DNA of 12,436 bases, taken from positions 1 to 12,436 of the forward strand of contig JBKPBQ010000541.1 in assembly GCA_046726955.1 (NCBI GenBank). The letters run 5' to 3'. The notes below the pieces were generated by a model, which had not been told where the DNA came from, did not search any database, and was given only the letters and a program-made list of their open reading frames with translations. Position numbers and translations under genes: made by a program. The DNA comes from CAVPGH01 sp046726955. GTDB taxonomy: Bacteria > Acidobacteriota > Vicinamibacteria > Fen-336. Of the stretch, positions 1-6,204 are shown piece by piece. The number at the start of each line of letters is the position of its first letter. The stretch's first letter is position 1.

Positions 1-296
1 GCCTTGGCGATCGCGTAGAGCGTGCCGTCGGGCGAGTAGTCCGAGAGCTTCAGGTCGAGCGGTGTGGGGTTCGTCCACGGATGCGGCGTGCGGGCGCCGG
101 TCGCCGGGTCGACTTCGAAGAGCCCGTCGACGTCCTGGTAGAGAAGGGTCGGGGCGCAGCCCCCGCCGACATCCTGGGCGAAGAACCTCGGCCGGCGCGA
201 CGCCGCGCGCACCTGCGCGGTCGAGCCGCCCGTCGCCGACACGACGGCCGCCACGGACAGCACGGCCACCGCAAGATATCGCCAGGGTCCGGGCAC
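1..296 (-). CDS. Exported protein, N-terminal fragment (runs off the left edge)
   Basis: Only the first 98 codons are in the window; the frame stays open to base 1. The start is the GTG at 296-294, preceded on the minus strand by a strong Shine-Dalgarno GAGGAGG about 4 bases away. Residues 1-32 form a signal peptide: a short charged n-region (Arg6), a hydrophobic AVAVLSVAAVVSA core, then an Ala-rich end with a likely cleavage near STAQV. The mature part begins with basic residues (RRPRFFAQD). It then reads like one blade of a beta-propeller, with short strands such as LLYQDVDGLFEVD and SPDGTLYAIAK; SPDGT is typical of WD40/TolB-like repeats. The gene lies 57 bp downstream of the STT3-type transferase on the same strand, so it may be co-transcribed and be a glycosylation client. 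The visible part has no usable N-X-S/T sequon, because its only candidate is N-P-T. The function is unknown. Confidence 0.72.
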   Translation of the reverse strand, partial: MPGPWRYLAVAVLSVAAVVSATGGSTAQVRAASRRPRFFAQDVGGGCAPTLLYQDVDGLFEVDPATGARTPHPWTNPTPLDLKLSDYSPDGTLYAIAK

Positions 297-353
297 GGTC
301 CTCCTCGACAAGGCACGACTATGTCGATGGTACCGTGCCGATCCCCGCAACCT

Positions 354-2537
354 CTACAAAAAAGGGGAGTTGTGGCCCTTCGGTGTGACGGCGGTCACGT
401 ACCGGACGGTCCGCTCCGCTTCGAAAACGGCTACGAACGGCAGCCGCCGCCCGTCACCGAGCGGCACGCCTCCGGGAGAGGTGTGTCGCAAGGAATAGCC
501 GGAGAGCGGGGCGATGGGGACGCACGTCCGGAACGGATCGCGACCCAGGAGGCGCCGGCTTGCCGATTCCGGACCGCCCTCCGCGAGGAAATCGCGCGCT
601 TCGGCCTCGGTGGCGAACCGTCTGGCGTCCTTCACGGCCTCCACCGCCCGGCCTCCGCGCTCCGCTCGTTCGACGTCGATCACCCAGGTGCTGTCGCGCG
701 GCTCCGCCGCCTGACCTCCGAACACGGCGAGGCGGGCGAGCATCGACCGGTAGTACGCCGGCGTATAGGCGACGTTCGCTCGAAGGTTCCCCGCGACGTC
801 CTTCTCGAAGAGCACCTGGTAGTAGTCCGAGGCTGGCCGCCGCGCCCAGCGCGCGAGCGTGTCGAGCTGTCCGATCCAGACCGGTCCCGTCGTGGGGAGC
901 GGTGCAGGCAGGAGGTCGCTGTCGAGCACGATGTACCTCGCGTCGAGGGCTTCGAGCTTCCGGCGGGCTTCCTGCTCGTCGGTCTCGAGCAGGAAGGAGG
1001 CGACCTCCGTCGCGCCGTGCTGCGTGGGGTTGGAGGAGGGCGCGCGGCCGGCGAGCCGCGTGATCCAGTATCCGTAATCGCACCAGGCGAGGACGCCGTA
1101 GGGCGCGACCGCGGGATCGGGAGTCTCTCGGCGCAGCCAGTCGAGCGTCTCCACCCAGTCCGGGGAAGGGCCGGGGGTCGGTGAGCGCGCGGCGGCGAGC
1201 GCGGGCGGGAACACCGGATAGACGGCGAGGCACACCGCGGCGGCTACACCGAACGCCGGATGGAGTCCCCCCACGAGACGGGACACCGCGAACGCGGCGA
1301 GGAGGGCGACCGCCGGTGCCAGGTAGTAGCCGAAGCGGACCTGGCCGAGGGTGAGCGCGAACGACACGAGCGCCCAGGCGAGGAGGAGCGTCTGCGCCGG
1401 CCGGTGGTCGCGCGCCGTCTCCCGGAAGAGCAGCACGAGCCCCAGGAGGCCGAGGAGCGCGCTCGTTCGCAGCTCGTTCCACACCGGCAGGAGAGAGAAG
1501 CGCCCGGAGAGGAAGAGGAGAGGCCTGGCTTCGCCGATCGTGCCGCTGGCGGCGGAGTCGAAGCGGCGGCCGAGGGCGAGAAGCTCGCCGACCCAGGAGG
1601 GAACGAGGAGCCACAGGAGGAGGACGAGGACGAGCGCGGCAGTCGCTCCGGCGAGGACCAGCGTCGTTCGGCCTCGGCCGCGGCCGGCGAGCGCGCGCGA
1701 CGTCGCGGTCATCGCGTAGATCGCGGCGGCGCCGAGGCCGAGGGCCGGGAGCGTGAGCTGCATCCCCGGCCAGCCGGCGAGGGGCAGCACGACGACAAAG
1801 GCCACGCCTAACGCAGGACCCGCGACCGGCCAGGGGCCGGTCTCCGAGGTGCGGCTGTGCTGCCAGACGACCTCCACGGCCGTCCAGAGGACGACGAAGA
1901 GCGGCAGGAGGATCCCGTGCGCCCAGGTGGCGAGGTAGGCGCCCAGCCAGAGCCCGGCGACGACGCTCCAGCGCATCCGAGGACGGCCGCTCGTCGCGAG
2001 CGCCGCCGCCAGGGACGCGAGGACCAGGAGGGAGAGCAGGCTCTCCGCCACGTGGTGGTCCGTGTAGCCGAGGAGCGAGCGCTGCAGGCCCTGCCCGGGG
2101 AGGAAGGCCGCGACCGCCGCGGCGAGGAGTCCGGTAGGCGCCCCGAAGAGGCGCCGGCCGAGCGCGAAGGCCGGCAGGACGACGAGGGCGCCCAGGACCG
2201 CGGGGGCCCAGGCGAGCACGCGGTCCACGAAGTCCGGAGACGGCGCGCCTCCGCCGAGGATCCACGCCGTCGTGGCCAGCGTGAGGGGAAAGAGCGGGGC
2301 CTCGTTGGCCTGACCCCCAGGATGGAGCCGCAGCGGGTCCCAGGGCTTCGGGACGGGGAAGTGCCGAAGGATCTCGTCCACGTGACGTGCGTGGATCCAG
2401 GGATCGTTGGTGAGGAGGACGACGCGACCGTCGCGGAAGACCAGCGGCCATGGCGGCGCGACCCGGATCCAGAGCGCCGCCGCGAAGACGGCCGCGAGGG
2501 CGACGGCCACCACCACCCGGCCGGAAGGGAAGCGCAC
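354..2537 (-). CDS. STT3/AglB-type oligosaccharyltransferase
   Basis: This is a 727-residue integral membrane enzyme predicted to move a preassembled glycan from a polyprenyl-(di)phosphate carrier to asparagine in exported proteins. The length fits single-subunit PglB/AglB. About a dozen hydrophobic segments fill residues 8-443, followed by a soluble C-terminal domain. The catalytic landmarks are present in order. D45 lies in the first external loop (TNDPWIHARHVDE). D160-H-H162 in GYTDHHVAE is the archaeal DxH form of the metal-binding second loop. T333-I-G-E336 is a TIxE motif. W485-C-D-Y-G489 corresponds to the WWDYG signature that reads the +2 Ser/Thr of the sequon, but the second Trp is Cys. 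The following SNPTQHGATEVASFLL and the C-terminal YYRSMLARLAVFGG also resemble archaeal AglB. The start is GTG at 2537, with no clear Shine-Dalgarno. It is divergent from the ALG1-like gene. The family assignment is strong; the glycan and substrates are inferred. Confidence 0.9.
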   Translation of the reverse strand: MRFPSGRVVVAVALAAVFAAALWIRVAPPWPLVFRDGRVVLLTNDPWIHARHVDEILRHFPVPKPWDPLRLHPGGQANEAPLFPLTLATTAWILGGGAPSPDFVDRVLAWAPAVLGALVVLPAFALGRRLFGAPTGLLAAAVAAFLPGQGLQRSLLGYTDHHVAESLLSLLVLASLAAALATSGRPRMRWSVVAGLWLGAYLATWAHGILLPLFVVLWTAVEVVWQHSRTSETGPWPVAGPALGVAFVVVLPLAGWPGMQLTLPALGLGAAAIYAMTATSRALAGRGRGRTTLVLAGATAALVLVLLLWLLVPSWVGELLALGRRFDSAASGTIGEARPLLFLSGRFSLLPVWNELRTSALLGLLGLVLLFRETARDHRPAQTLLLAWALVSFALTLGQVRFGYYLAPAVALLAAFAVSRLVGGLHPAFGVAAAVCLAVYPVFPPALAAARSPTPGPSPDWVETLDWLRRETPDPAVAPYGVLAWCDYGYWITRLAGRAPSSNPTQHGATEVASFLLETDEQEARRKLEALDARYIVLDSDLLPAPLPTTGPVWIGQLDTLARWARRPASDYYQVLFEKDVAGNLRANVAYTPAYYRSMLARLAVFGGQAAEPRDSTWVIDVERAERGGRAVEAVKDARRFATEAEARDFLAEGGPESASRRLLGRDPFRTCVPIAPLSGYSLRHTSPGGVPLGDGRRLPFVAVFEAERTVRYVTAVTPKGHNSPFL

Positions 2538-2577
2538 GCGACCCGCACGGTATCATGCGCACCGCGTTGGAGCGTCC
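2538..2577. promoter_or_regulatory. Divergent spacer between STT3-type and ALG1-like genes
   Basis: Only 40 bp separate the two divergent start codons, so promoter elements for each gene must lie in the spacer or inside the opposite coding region. A TATCAT sequence at 2551-2556 could be a -10 element for the plus-strand gene. I see no convincing -35 for either direction. A GGAG at 2569-2572 sits about 5 bases before the GTG of the ALG1-like gene and serves as its ribosome binding site. The arrangement suggests joint regulation of transferase and mannosyltransferase; the promoter call itself is weak. Confidence 0.3.
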
Positions 2578-3789
2578 GTGAACGCCACCGTCGTCGTCCT
2601 CGGAGAGATCGGGCGCAGCCCGCGGATGCAGTACCACGCACTGGCTCTCGCGGACGCGGGCGCGAGCGTGACGGTCACCGGCTATGGAGGGACCGATCTC
2701 TTTCCGGGACTGGCGGACCGCGTACGCGTGCGCGCGCTCTCGCCGCCCCGGGTGTCGAATCCGCGGGCGCTCGCCCGGCCCTTCTACGTCGCGTACTCGC
2801 TCGCGAAACTCGCGAGACAGGCGATCGCGCTCGGCGCCGCCCTTCTCGAGGGACCGAGGCCGGACGTCGTCCTCGTGCAGAGCCCGCCCGCGCTGCCCAC
2901 GATCGCGGTCGCGGCAGCCGTCGTGCGGCTGCGGCGCAGCCGCCTGGTGATCGACTGGCACAACCTGGGCACTCCTCTCCTCGAGCGGACGCTCGGCGGG
3001 AAGAACCTGCTAACTCGTCTCCACGCCAGGGCCGAGCGCGCGCTCGCGAAACGTGCCGACGCCCACCTGTGCGTCTCGGAAGCGATGCGGCAGGCAATTG
3101 GTCAGTGGGGCGTGAAGGCAGAGATCTTCTACGATCGGCCCGCCGCGTTCTTCGCGCCCGCGCGAGAGGCCGGCGATCAGCAGCTCCACGCGGTGGGCAT
3201 CGCGAGCACACCATCCCGACCCCTCGTCGTCGTCGCCCCCACGGGGTGGACGGAAGAGGAGGACACGGACCTGCTCCTGCGCGCGCTGGACGCGACCGAG
3301 CGGACCCTGGACGTCGGCAGAGGCGCCTCGACATCCCCCGCTCTCGTGGTCGTGCTCACCGGTCGCGGGCCGCGCCGGGTCGCCTTCGAGAATGAGGCCG
3401 CCGCGAGAACCTGGAAGCACGTGGACGTGCGAACGGTCTGGCTCGACCCCGGCGTCTATCCCGCCTTCCTGAGCGCCTGCGACGCGGGGCTCTCGCTCCA
3501 CCGCTCGTTCTCCGGCCTCGACCTCGCCATGAAGGTCGAGGATCTCCTGGGTAGCGGCCTGCCCGTCCTCGCGCTCGACCACGGCGCGGTGCGCGAGCAG
3601 GTCCAGAAAGGCCGCGGCGGCTGGCTCTTCCACGACGAAGGCGACCTGGCGCGCGCTCTCGTCGCTCTCGTCCAGGGCGGCCTCGGGAACGATCCCCTGC
3701 GCCGGCTCCGCGGCGAGATCCGCGGTCATCCGCGGCGGGGTTTTCCGGAGGAATGGAACGCGACGGCGCGGAGAGTGATCCTGCCCTAG
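2578..3789 (+). CDS. ALG1-like beta-1,4-mannosyltransferase (GT33 type)
   Basis: This 403-residue glycosyltransferase follows the eukaryotic ALG1 motif order closely. ALG1 adds the first beta-1,4-mannose to GlcNAc2-PP-dolichol on the cytoplasmic face. VVVLGEIGRSPRMQYHALAL (5-24) mirrors the ALG1 N-terminus. VQSPPALPTIAV (100-111) matches its QNPPGLPSI segment, LVIDWHNLG (123-131) its LVIDWHNYG, and LCVSEAMR (174-181) its LCVTNAMR. FYDRPAAFF (194-202), PTGWTEEEDTDLLL (221-234), LTGRGP (270-275) and FSGLDLAMKVEDLLGSGLPV (311-330) follow in the ALG1 order. The eukaryotic N-terminal membrane anchor is absent, so this is probably a peripheral protein. The chosen start is GTG at 2578, just before the first beta-strand and with GGAG upstream; the open frame extends further 5' but would overlap the divergent gene. 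The stop overlaps that of the converging ALG11-like gene. Donor (GDP-mannose) and acceptor are inferred from the family. Confidence 0.88.
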   Translation: MNATVVVLGEIGRSPRMQYHALALADAGASVTVTGYGGTDLFPGLADRVRVRALSPPRVSNPRALARPFYVAYSLAKLARQAIALGAALLEGPRPDVVLVQSPPALPTIAVAAAVVRLRRSRLVIDWHNLGTPLLERTLGGKNLLTRLHARAERALAKRADAHLCVSEAMRQAIGQWGVKAEIFYDRPAAFFAPAREAGDQQLHAVGIASTPSRPLVVVAPTGWTEEEDTDLLLRALDATERTLDVGRGASTSPALVVVLTGRGPRRVAFENEAAARTWKHVDVRTVWLDPGVYPAFLSACDAGLSLHRSFSGLDLAMKVEDLLGSGLPVLALDHGAVREQVQKGRGGWLFHDEGDLARALVALVQGGLGNDPLRRLRGEIRGHPRRGFPEEWNATARRVILP

Positions 3790-4961
3790 GAGTTGTTAGC
3801 CCCCGACGCGTGACGGCGGATCAGCTCGCGCACGGCTTCCATGAAACGGGCCGCCGTGAAGAGCTGGCTCCTCTCGAAGAGATTCTCGCGGAGCTGCCGC
3901 TGGAGGGCGCCGTCGGCGAGCACGGCCTCGATCTTCCGCACCGCGTCGTCCTCGGACGCGTAGAGCAGCCGCGAATCGTCGAGGATCTCGCGCTGGCCTC
4001 CGCTGTCGTGCGCGAACACGACGCAGCCTGCGCGCGCCATCTCCGCCACTGCCATCCCGAAGTGCTCGTCCAGCATCCCGTGGAGACCGTAGCGGCTGCG
4101 CGCCATGAGGTTCCGGAGCGACGCGCGGTCGGGGTCCTCCACGAGCCTCAGCCACTCGCCGTGCTCGTGGACGAGGCGCCGGATGCGGCGGTAGTACCCG
4201 CCGTGCAGCCGGCTCGGCGCGCCTACGAGGACGAGCCGGACGGCCGGGTGACGGGCGCGGACGCGCGCGACGATGCTCACGACCGTCTCCACGCGCTTCT
4301 CGGGAGAGAGGCGGCCGACGCACAGGAACGTGTCCTCACGCTCGTCCCAGGGCGCGACCTCTCCGCCGCCCTCGACGGGCGGGTAGAGCGTCGTCGTCTC
4401 CCCGCCGTACCGCTCCTTCACGCGCTCACCCGTCCAGTCCGAATTCACGAGCATGACGTTCTCGCGCATGCGCGCGCCCTCGAAGGCGGAGAGCCCGGCG
4501 CACACGGCTCGATAGGCGGGCAGGACACCCGGGATGCGGTGGAACCAGCGCAGCTCGACGTCCGGGCGGGGCCAGTAGCCCCACGGGAAGTGGACGTACT
4601 GGATGCTCGGCCGGCCCAGCCAAGCCTCGTTCGCGGTGTTGAGGACGAGGTCGTAGTCGCCGCCGATTTTGCGCGCCCGGCGGTGGAGCAGGTGGTTGCG
4701 CACGAGGGCGAGCGGGAGGGGGATCCGATCGAGGACGTCCGTGAGCCCTCGCCAGGCCTGCAGCACGCGAACCTGACGCGCGTCGATCGTCGTCCCGTAT
4801 CCGCGATTCACGTCCTCGAACGACACCGGCTCGAGCGTGAGGAGCGTGACCGTGCAGTCCTGCTTGAGCGCTTCGAGCATCCACGCCGTCACGCCGGCCG
4901 CCCCACCCGGCGGGCGAAGGCCAGGGTGGACGACGAGGATTCTCGGCGGCTGGGCGATCAG
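3786..4961 (-). CDS. ALG11-like GT4 glycosyltransferase (probable mannosyltransferase)
   Basis: This is a GT-B fold GT4 enzyme. Numbering from the first conventional start (GTG at 4892, 368 residues), the motifs are IQYVHFPWGYWPRPD (97-111), the YPP motif after a beta-strand (170-172), FLCVGRLSPEKR (189-200) and GLHGMLDEHFGMAVAE (269-284). E276 and E284 form the EX7E catalytic/donor pair, and FAHDSGGQREI (293-303) follows. EHFG...E plus AHDSGG is the pattern of ALG11, which adds alpha-1,2-mannoses to the lipid-linked core; other GT4 enzymes share parts of it. The 4892 GTG cannot be the true N-terminus in fold terms. The 23 codons upstream encode the first beta-strand and glycine-rich donor loop (ILVVHPGLRPPGGAAG). 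I therefore extend to a CTG at 4961 that overlaps the TGA of the upstream response regulator as CTGA. The start codon is uncertain; the family is secure. Confidence 0.82.
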   Translation of the reverse strand: MIAQPPRILVVHPGLRPPGGAAGVTAWMLEALKQDCTVTLLTLEPVSFEDVNRGYGTTIDARQVRVLQAWRGLTDVLDRIPLPLALVRNHLLHRRARKIGGDYDLVLNTANEAWLGRPSIQYVHFPWGYWPRPDVELRWFHRIPGVLPAYRAVCAGLSAFEGARMRENVMLVNSDWTGERVKERYGGETTTLYPPVEGGGEVAPWDEREDTFLCVGRLSPEKRVETVVSIVARVRARHPAVRLVLVGAPSRLHGGYYRRIRRLVHEHGEWLRLVEDPDRASLRNLMARSRYGLHGMLDEHFGMAVAEMARAGCVVFAHDSGGQREILDDSRLLYASEDDAVRKIEAVLADGALQRQLRENLFERSQLFTAARFMEAVRELIRRHASGANNS

Positions 4962-5623
4962 GAGTGCGCGCGCCGACGCAGCACGAGGCCGTGCTGGTAG
5001 CGGCCGGCCACGTTGCTCACCCAGCGCACCTCGGCTTCGAGCTCGCGGTCGGGATCCATGAGGACGAGCTGGATCGTCTGGCCGACGGGGAGAGGGCTCG
5101 ACGTGTCGATCTGGGCCCCCCGTTCGTCCATGTCGAGGAGGAAGGCGAAGACGATGCTTCCGTCGACGTTGCGGACCCGCACGGAGGGGAAGGTGTCCTC
5201 GGGAACGGCGGTGCCCTGGAGGGGCCGGCTGCCGGAGAGGATGCGGCGGCAGGTCTCCACCACGTCGGCGACCTTGAACGGCTTGGAGATGAACGCGGCG
5301 ATGCCCTCACGGCGCGCCTTGTCGAAGCTCATGAAGTCCTCGACGCAGGTCTCGAGCGCCACCGGGATGCTCGCGGTCCGCGGTTTCCCGGCGAGGCGCT
5401 CGAGGAGGTCCCAGCCGTCCATACCCGGCATCCTGACGTCGAGCAGGATCAGGTCCGGAGGGTCGTTCTCGATGGCCACGTAGGCGGTGACGCCGTCGAC
5501 GGCGGTAGTGACGCGCGCGCCCGCGCCGGTGAGCGCCGCTTCGAGCATCTCCAGGATCGAGGACTCGTCGTCCACGACGAGGATGTGGCGGGAGGCGAGA
5601 GGCGTCAGGGCACCCGTGGCCAC
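4958..5623 (-). CDS. Response regulator: receiver domain plus degenerate PilZ-like domain
   Basis: An N-terminal CheY-like receiver is followed by a small beta-rich domain. Numbering from the longest start (GTG at 5716, 252 residues), the receiver has the acidic pair D49-D50 (ILVVDDE), the phospho-acceptor D93 (LILLDVRMPGMDG), the switch Thr T123 and the conserved K145-P146 (ISKPF). Residues 176-248 resemble PilZ (LLDMDERGAQI, then AEVRWVSNVAGRYQHGLVL). The N-terminal RxxxR is absent and the usual D/NxSxxG is DMDERG, so c-di-GMP binding is doubtful. I prefer the start at 5623 (221 residues): a GGAGG lies 8 bases upstream of that GTG, the receiver begins soon after, and the preceding codons are unlike the rest of the gene. 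A TAAACT at 5660-5655 could be a -10 for this start. The gene overlaps the ALG11-like gene by a few bases. No kinase gene is visible. Confidence 0.85.
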   Translation of the reverse strand: MATGALTPLASRHILVVDDESSILEMLEAALTGAGARVTTAVDGVTAYVAIENDPPDLILLDVRMPGMDGWDLLERLAGKPRTASIPVALETCVEDFMSFDKARREGIAAFISKPFKVADVVETCRRILSGSRPLQGTAVPEDTFPSVRVRNVDGSIVFAFLLDMDERGAQIDTSSPLPVGQTIQLVLMDPDRELEAEVRWVSNVAGRYQHGLVLRRRAHS

Positions 5624-5757
5624 GGCCAGGTCCTCCGCGAAGAGACGCTCGACCAGTTTACACTCCTCGTCCCCCGGCGAGCCACGGAGCGCGGATGCGG
5701 CGGCCGTCACACGCACGTCCGACGCGCTTGTGCTAGCCTTCCCGCCGCTCGAGGTCG
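5624..5757. promoter_or_regulatory. Divergent intergenic region, response regulator / nfeD
   Basis: This 134-bp gap (41 bp if the longer regulator start is used) must carry promoters for the leftward regulator-glycosyltransferase unit and the rightward nfeD-qmcA unit. On the minus strand TAAACT at 5660-5655 followed by GGAGG is a plausible promoter and ribosome-binding pair. On the plus strand GAGGT at 5751-5755 is the likely Shine-Dalgarno of nfeD. I could not identify good -35 hexamers. Confidence 0.3.
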
Positions 5758-6195
5758 ATGGACATGGCTTGGTGGATCTGGGTCGTGGTCGGATTCGGCC
5801 TGCTGGTGGTGGAGACGCTGACGCCGGGCGGCTTCTTCTTCGTCTTCTTCGGCATCGGCGCCCTCCTCGTCGGCGTGCTCGCGGCGCTCGGCGCCTCCGG
5901 TCCCGACTGGATGGAGTGGCTGCTCTTCTCCGTCTTCTCCGTCGCCGGCATCCTGTTCTTCCGCCGTCCCCTGATGCGCCGCTTCAACCTCACCCCCCAC
6001 GGCAGGAAGGTGGACAACCTCGTGGGGGAGACGGCGATCGTACTCGAGGACGTCGCGCCCGGTGCCGTGGGGAAGGCGGAGATGCGCGGCACCTCCTGGG
6101 CCGCACGCACCGCGGGGGGAGCGGCCCTCTCCCGCGGCCAGCGGTGCCGCGTGGAGCGGATCGACGGTCTCATGCTGTGGCTCCGTCCCGAGTGA
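5758..6195 (+). CDS. nfeD: NfeD-like membrane protein (short form)
   Basis: This 145-residue protein has the short NfeD architecture (YbbK type). Residues 3-46 are hydrophobic and contain two transmembrane segments with the family's VETLTPGGFFFVFFGIGAL hallmark. A third membrane segment at about 54-67 is followed by a basic patch (RRPLMRRF). The C-terminal OB-fold domain (about 82-145) begins VDNLVGETAIVLEDVAPGAVGKAEMRGTSW and ends VERIDGLMLWLRPE. NfeD proteins pair with SPFH/stomatin proteins, and the next gene, 9 bp downstream, is exactly that. The first ATG at 5758 and a second at 5764 are both possible; the GAGGT at 5751-5755 is better spaced for the second. Its likely role is organisation of membrane microdomains or quality control with QmcA; this is known for the family and not shown here. 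Confidence 0.92.
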   Translation: MDMAWWIWVVVGFGLLVVETLTPGGFFFVFFGIGALLVGVLAALGASGPDWMEWLLFSVFSVAGILFFRRPLMRRFNLTPHGRKVDNLVGETAIVLEDVAPGAVGKAEMRGTSWAARTAGGAALSRGQRCRVERIDGLMLWLRPE

Positions 6196-6204
6196 GGTGA
6201 ATCG

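Noticed and set aside
312..339. GGCACG ... CGTGCC inverted repeat between the STT3-type gene and the exported protein gene
   Set aside because: Only a 6-bp stem with a 16-base loop and no T-run; too weak to call a terminator.
2407..2577. In-frame upstream extension of the ALG1-like gene
   Set aside because: It would overlap the start of the divergent transferase, adds Arg/Thr-rich sequence not seen in the family, and a GTG with GGAG lies right before the conserved N-terminus.
454..2961. Very long open frame on the minus strand across the STT3-type gene
   Set aside because: It is an out-of-frame shadow: Arg/Pro-rich, no membrane segments or motifs, while the overlapping frame encodes a recognisable transferase.
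1857..3395. Long plus-strand open frame spanning the STT3/ALG1 junction
   Set aside because: Composition is low-complexity Arg/Gly/Glu typical of GC-rich antisense or shifted frames, and it conflicts with two well-supported genes.
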